From: an uncultured Clostridia bacterium
GTDB lineage: Bacteria; Bacillota; Clostridia; TANB77; CAG-508
DNA: 48,700 nt
Reading direction: 5' to 3'
NCBI GenBank assembly: GCA_944387525.1
Contig: CALXFF010000010.1
Coordinates: 1-48,700, forward strand
Shown: positions 45,575 through 48,700 of the stretch, in pieces
Layout of the letters: every line of letters begins with the position of its first letter
How positions within the stretch are numbered: the first letter of the stretch is position 1
Notes under the pieces: model-generated
The model's input: the letters and a program-made list of their open reading frames with translations, nothing else
What the model was told of the DNA's origin: nothing
Databases searched by the model: none
Made by a program: the position numbers and the translations under genes

Positions 45575-47563
45575 GTGAAGGAAACAAAAGTTAAAACAAT
45601 ATTTTTGGGGAAAATAATTAGAAAAAAACAAGAAAAAATAGAAAAATTAAAAGGACAAAAGGGGATTACATTAGTAGCATTAATAGTAACAATTATAGTA
45701 TTGCTCATATTAGCAGGAGTAACTATTGCTACTTTGACTGGAGATAATGGTATACTAACTAATACTATGTATGCTAAATTTGCTACAGAAATAAGAAATT
45801 TGGAAGAACAAGTTTCAAATAAAACACTTACATCTGATACACCATATTTTGGGACAGTAAATGATTTATTAAATATTAATAGTAAATATAATGATAAATT
45901 ATTGGTCGAAGAGGATGAATTAAAATATATTCCTAACAATTCATCTTCGAGAGAAATAGAGTGGTTCGAAAAACTGGGAATAGAAAAGATAAGTGATTAT
46001 TACACGATAGAATTTATTCCATATAATGGTTCTGAAACTATTACACAAAAAGTAAAAGCAGGAAACAAAGTTGAACAACCTGATGATCCTAGAAAAGAGG
46101 GATATGATTTTTTGGGCTGGTATTATTTAAAGCAGAGTGGGAGTGAAGAAAATCCTACTTATGAAGAAATTGAATTTGATTTTAATACAGAAATTTTAAA
46201 TGACTATACTATATATGCTAAATATTCTGGAGAAGCTGTAATGAGAGCATATAATCCATATTCACCATTTGGATTTTGGCAATATAAAGATAAAATAAAG
46301 CATATATCATTTGAACAGGGAGATATACCAAATGACTTACCGGAATTATCTTGGAATGTAAGAGAAAATAATAATTGCACAGATATAATTGCATACTTAG
46401 AAGGTAGTGAAGAAGATGGATATGATTTAACTATAATATCTACAAAAACTATATATGCAAATGCGAACTCTGGAAACTACTTTAATGGATTTTCGGAGCT
46501 AGAAACAATTAATTTTGACAATTTTGACACTTCAAAATCTATAACTATGGGATGGATGTTTAATGGATGTACCAGTTTGAAAGAAATTAATTTAGATAAT
46601 TTTAATACAACTAATGTAAATAATATGCAAAGAATGTTTGCTTTTTGTAATAATTTAGAAACATTGGATTTAAGTTCATTTAATACTAATAAAGTTAGTA
46701 TTATGTATGGTATGTTTTGGGGATGTAGTAGCTTATATAATTTAAATATAAACAATTTTGATACATCAAATGTAATATCAATGGGAAATATGCTTAATGG
46801 TTGTGTAAGTTTAACTAGCTTAAATATAAGTGATTTTAACACATCTAATGTGACAACAATGTTTGAAATGTTTGCTAATTGCAGTAAATTGCAAGATTTA
46901 AACTTGAATAATTTTAATACATCAAAAGTAACAACAATGCAAGGGATGTTTAAAGATTGTAACAACTTAACTAATTTAAACATAAGCAATTTTGATACGT
47001 CAAATGTAACAACAATGCAAGAAATGTTTAGTGGTTGTAACAACTTAACTAATTTAAACGTAAGTAATTTCAATACATCTAATGTGACAACAATGGCAAA
47101 TATGTTTTATTATTGCAATAATTTGCAAAATTTAAACTTAAGTAATTTTAATACATCTAATGTAACAACAATGCAAAGTATGTTTTGTTATTGCGGTAAA
47201 TTGCAAGATTTAAACTTAAGTAATTTTAACACATCAAATGTAACAACAATGGCAAATATGTTTAGACAATGTAGAAACTTAACTAGTTTAAATTTAAGTA
47301 ATTTTGATACATTAAATGTAACAACAATGAAAGATATGTTTAGATATTCTTCAAATTTAACAACTATATATGTAAAACCATTTGAGGAAAGTTCTAATAG
47401 GGGATGGAATACAAATTCTATAATTAATACAGAAACAATGTTTTTAGGTTGTACTAGGTTAATTGGTGGTGCTGGAACAAAATATAATGAAAATAATGTA
47501 GATACTAATTATGCTCATATTGACCAAATAGGAAATCCAGGATATTTAACTGAATACAAATAA
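45575..47563 (+). CDS. Pilin-signal surface protein with InlB B-repeat and BspA/DUF285 leucine-rich repeats
   Basis: A 662-residue protein with GTG start after AGGAGG. Residues about 28-55 are a type IV pilin-like leader: basic, then GQKGITLVALIVTIIVLLIL, so a prepilin peptidase could cut after KG. The usual Glu at +5 is replaced by Ala. A flexible region and an InlB B-repeat/Flg_new domain follow (FIPYNGSETITQKVKAGNKV to GYDFLGWYY, about 145-215). The rest is eleven nearly identical 26-residue repeats of the BspA/DUF285 type, consensus L-x-x-LNLSNFNTSNVTTMxxMF, each with a Cys at its end. It is probably displayed on the cell surface and may adhere to host or microbial ligands. Promoter at 45498-45526. 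Confidence 0.87.
   Translation: MKETKVKTIFLGKIIRKKQEKIEKLKGQKGITLVALIVTIIVLLILAGVTIATLTGDNGILTNTMYAKFATEIRNLEEQVSNKTLTSDTPYFGTVNDLLNINSKYNDKLLVEEDELKYIPNNSSSREIEWFEKLGIEKISDYYTIEFIPYNGSETITQKVKAGNKVEQPDDPRKEGYDFLGWYYLKQSGSEENPTYEEIEFDFNTEILNDYTIYAKYSGEAVMRAYNPYSPFGFWQYKDKIKHISFEQGDIPNDLPELSWNVRENNNCTDIIAYLEGSEEDGYDLTIISTKTIYANANSGNYFNGFSELETINFDNFDTSKSITMGWMFNGCTSLKEINLDNFNTTNVNNMQRMFAFCNNLETLDLSSFNTNKVSIMYGMFWGCSSLYNLNINNFDTSNVISMGNMLNGCVSLTSLNISDFNTSNVTTMFEMFANCSKLQDLNLNNFNTSKVTTMQGMFKDCNNLTNLNISNFDTSNVTTMQEMFSGCNNLTNLNVSNFNTSNVTTMANMFYYCNNLQNLNLSNFNTSNVTTMQSMFCYCGKLQDLNLSNFNTSNVTTMANMFRQCRNLTSLNLSNFDTLNVTTMKDMFRYSSNLTTIYVKPFEESSNRGWNTNSIINTETMFLGCTRLIGGAGTKYNENNVDTNYAHIDQIGNPGYLTEYK
46499..47356 (+). 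repeat. Eleven tandem 78-base coding repeats (BspA/DUF285)
   Basis: The segment is exactly 858 bases, or 11 x 78. Units share AATTTTAATACATCTAATG and ACAACAATG words; units 5-10 are almost identical at DNA level, which implies recent expansion or homogenisation. Copy number is likely variable between strains. Confidence 0.85.
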
Positions 47564-47609
47564 TACTTTATTTGTTTAAAATTCAAAGGTTAATATCAAT
47601 TTATATTAA

Positions 47610-47740
47610 ATTGGTGGATTTGTAAGATTGTAATAAAAATGTAATATAAAAAGTATTGACTTAATTATTATGAATGTATACAATATGTACATAATAATTA
47701 AGTCTATTTTTGTAGAAAGAATATTATCTGTAAAAATGGA
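47610..47740 (+). repeat. Copy B of the pyk-tail/terminator duplication
   Basis: Begins ATTGGTGGATTTGTAAGATTGTAA, a diverged copy of the pyk 3' end, then the same terminator and TGTAAAAATGGAAA as at 45300-45446. It ends just before a second pilin-signal start. The intergenic stretch 47564-47609 before it holds nothing else recognisable. Confidence 0.8.
47658..47711 (+). terminator. Terminator copy B after the BspA protein
   Basis: GACTTAATTATTATG (47658-47672) pairs perfectly with CATAATAATTAAGTC (47690-47704), then TATTTTT. The stem is the same as the pyk terminator apart from one base. Confidence 0.85.
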
Positions 47741-47797
47741 AATAATTATAATAAAATTAAATACAAAAACAAAAGAAATGGAGGAAAGGAAAGTAAA

Positions 47798-47929
47798 ATG
47801 AAAGTAGGAAAAGCAAAAAAATCAAGCAAAGGTATAACATTAATAGCACTTGTAATTACAATTTTATTCTCTTATGACGAAAAATTAAAATGTAGTAATA
47901 GCAAGGGTTTCCTCCTAGCAACAATTTAG
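47798..47929 (+). pseudogene. Truncated pilin-signal protein remnant
   Basis: An ATG at 47798 after GGAGGAAAGG encodes 43 residues: KKSSKGITLIALVITIL, the same prepilin-like leader as the upstream protein, then an unrelated tail (FSYDEKLKCSNSKGFLLATI) and a stop. The pilin helix is cut off after about six residues. It looks like the 5' end of a second surface-protein gene deleted or recombined away, not a functional gene. Confidence 0.7.
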
Positions 47930-47954
47930 TAAATTATAAAATTTTCACATATTT

Positions 47955-47998
47955 AAAAGATGAATTGTAAAAAATAATAATACAAGTTCATCTTTTTT
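47955..47998 (+). terminator. Terminator after the remnant
   Basis: AAAAGATGAATTGTA (47955-47969) pairs with TACAAGTTCATCTTTT (47981-47996) with one bulged G, ending in TTTTTT. It may be the original terminator of the lost gene. Confidence 0.75.
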
Positions 47999-48049
47999 GA
48001 TTTTATAATAATATTTAAAATTATAATGTAGAAATTGGAGGATTTGAAA

Positions 48050-48433
48050 ATGGAAAATAAAGAATTAAGTAAAAATAAATATGGAATTGAATATACAAAG
48101 GTAGGAGATTTTTATCTACCCAATATTGCATTACCAAAACCAAGAAGAACAGGTAATATCGGAAAATATGGCAGATTAAGACTACAATATTTAGAAGAAC
48201 ACCACAAAGCAGAATGTATGTTAATGAGAATAAATAACGAATTAACAAGTCATTTATTAGATATTGAAGATGAATGTAGAACAAGAGTTGAGAATTTAAT
48301 AGAGCAAATGGCAAAAAAAGAAAATATTACAGAAGAACTAAAAGCCCATAATCAATTAGAATGGGTACAAAAAATGAACAATATTAAAAATAGAGCAGAA
48401 GAAATTGCATATAATGAAATAATTTACAGATAA
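48050..48433 (+). CDS. tnpV: TnpV family transposon-associated protein
   Basis: A 127-residue protein resembling the TnpV family (PF14198), small proteins found in Clostridia transposons and conjugative elements with no proven function. The family pattern is clear: YTKVGDFYLPNIALP, IGKYGRLRLQYLEEH, a middle LLDIEDECRTRVENLIEQMA, and a C-terminal HNQLEWVQKMNNIKNRAEEI. The start is ATG 48050, 8 bases after GGAGG (48037-48041); a TTG at 48035 would swallow this site. It is mostly helical, with no membrane segment. No transposase is visible beside it, so it may be a leftover of a mobile element. Confidence 0.85.
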   Translation: MENKELSKNKYGIEYTKVGDFYLPNIALPKPRRTGNIGKYGRLRLQYLEEHHKAECMLMRINNELTSHLLDIEDECRTRVENLIEQMAKKENITEELKAHNQLEWVQKMNNIKNRAEEIAYNEIIYR

Positions 48434-48477
48434 AGTAAAATTTCTTTTTGATTTTTAATGAAATTTGAGAAAATAAA

Positions 48478-48486
48478 TGATATAAT
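48478..48486 (+). promoter_or_regulatory. Extended -10 promoter before the YhcG-like gene
   Basis: TGATATAAT at 48478-48486 is a consensus extended -10. A TTGAGA 10 bases upstream is too close to be its -35, so the extended motif probably substitutes. Confidence 0.5.
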
Positions 48487-48508
48487 GCTCTTGATGGTAA
48501 CATTATTT

Positions 48509-48535
48509 AATTTGGCAGACACCGTCTGCCAAATT
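48509..48535. repeat. Perfect 12-base inverted repeat between tnpV and the YhcG-like gene
   Basis: AATTTGGCAGAC (48509-48520) and GTCTGCCAAATT (48524-48535) surround an ACC loop. There is no T-run, and it lies between the promoter and the start codon. It is more likely an operator, a leader hairpin or a mobile-repeat end than a terminator. Confidence 0.7.
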
Positions 48536-48551
48536 AGAAAGAAGGTAAAAA

Positions 48552-48700
48552 ATGGAAAATGAAATAGATATAAGTAAATATAAAGAAATTTTTGAAAACA
48601 TTAGACAAGAAATATTAAAATCGCAATATAAAGCAATGCAAGTAGTAAATAAAGAATTAATATTTATGTATTGGCATATTGGAAAAATTATAGTAGATAA
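48552..48700 (+). CDS. N-terminal part of a YhcG/DUF1016-like PDDEXK nuclease
   Basis: The ATG at 48552 follows AGAAAGAAGG, and the frame is open to the end of the window, giving about 49 residues: YKEIFENIRQEILKSQYKAM, then VNKELIFMYWHIGKII. The 'VN-E-L-x-x-x-YWHIGKxI' pattern is the signature of the DUF1016/YhcG N-terminal domain, which precedes a PD-(D/E)XK nuclease domain in RpnE/YhcG-like proteins. These genes are often accessory and horizontally spread. The rest of the gene lies beyond the window. Confidence 0.8.
   Translation, partial: MENEIDISKYKEIFENIRQEILKSQYKAMQVVNKELIFMYWHIGKIIVD

Noticed and set aside
46499..47356. Tandem 78-base units considered as a CRISPR-like or satellite array
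   Set aside because: The repeats are contiguous, in frame and encode a well-known LRR type, with no spacers.
47798..47929. A complete small pilin or bacteriocin-like peptide
   Set aside because: The leader is identical in type to the upstream surface protein but the pilin helix is cut and the tail has no motif. The duplication around it makes a truncated remnant more likely.

Overview
The window is AT-rich DNA of roughly 28-30% G+C (estimated by eye). It looks like an endospore-forming member of the Clostridia, probably one of the uncultured low-GC gut lineages. Support comes from strong AGGAGG-type ribosome binding sites with frequent TTG/GTG starts, clear sigma-A promoters (TTGAxx-17-TATAAT), the sporulation genes ytxC and spoIIP, and a GH57 branching enzyme paired with a DUF4912 protein. 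No rRNA, tRNA or CRISPR array is visible.

Layout. (1) Positions 1-5950: the tail of an unrecognised gene, a membrane-anchored XRE regulator and an anchored extracellular protein on the plus strand. On the minus strand are ytxC, the GH57/DUF4912 pair and a small XRE regulator. (2) 6117-8562: accD-accA-fabI, an operon for fatty acid synthesis. (3) 8651-16669: housekeeping genes recJ, a long RelA/SpoT protein with a metallo-beta-lactamase fold partner, and hisS. Interspersed are an Rpn-type nuclease and two small orphan genes with higher G+C. (4) 16701-38935: a large cell-surface polysaccharide region. It holds an LCP ligase, a VanZ-like protein, a FlaA1/CapD dehydratase, the priming phosphoglycosyl transferase, an SDR-GT4 fusion, two GT4 enzymes, an acetyltransferase, an EpsG-type polymerase, a pyruvyltransferase, a beta-helix protein, a flippase and a frameshifted PP-loop protein. 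An LRR-dockerin protein and a membrane-anchored cohesin-like protein follow, then the Wzz/BY-kinase/PHP-phosphatase module and glmM. Together these could make a sugar nucleotide, build and export a repeat unit, control chain length and attach the product to the wall. (5) 39055-45324: a small membrane protein, spoIIP (frameshifted), a UMPH-1-like nucleotidase, pgi, an acyl-ACP thioesterase (frameshifted) and pyk. (6) 45325-48700: accessory DNA with a pilin-signal BspA/LRR protein, a duplicated pyk tail plus terminator, a pilin-signal remnant, tnpV and the start of a YhcG-like (DUF1016) nuclease.

The most interesting signals are: a dockerin/cohesin gene pair inside the polysaccharide locus; three stop-codon-proximal hairpin elements with a conserved GGGGAC loop but different stem sequences; a duplicated pyk-3'end/terminator segment around a pilin-signal gene; and three single-base frameshifts in 12 kb, each beside a CGG triplet, which may be sequencing errors rather than real lesions.
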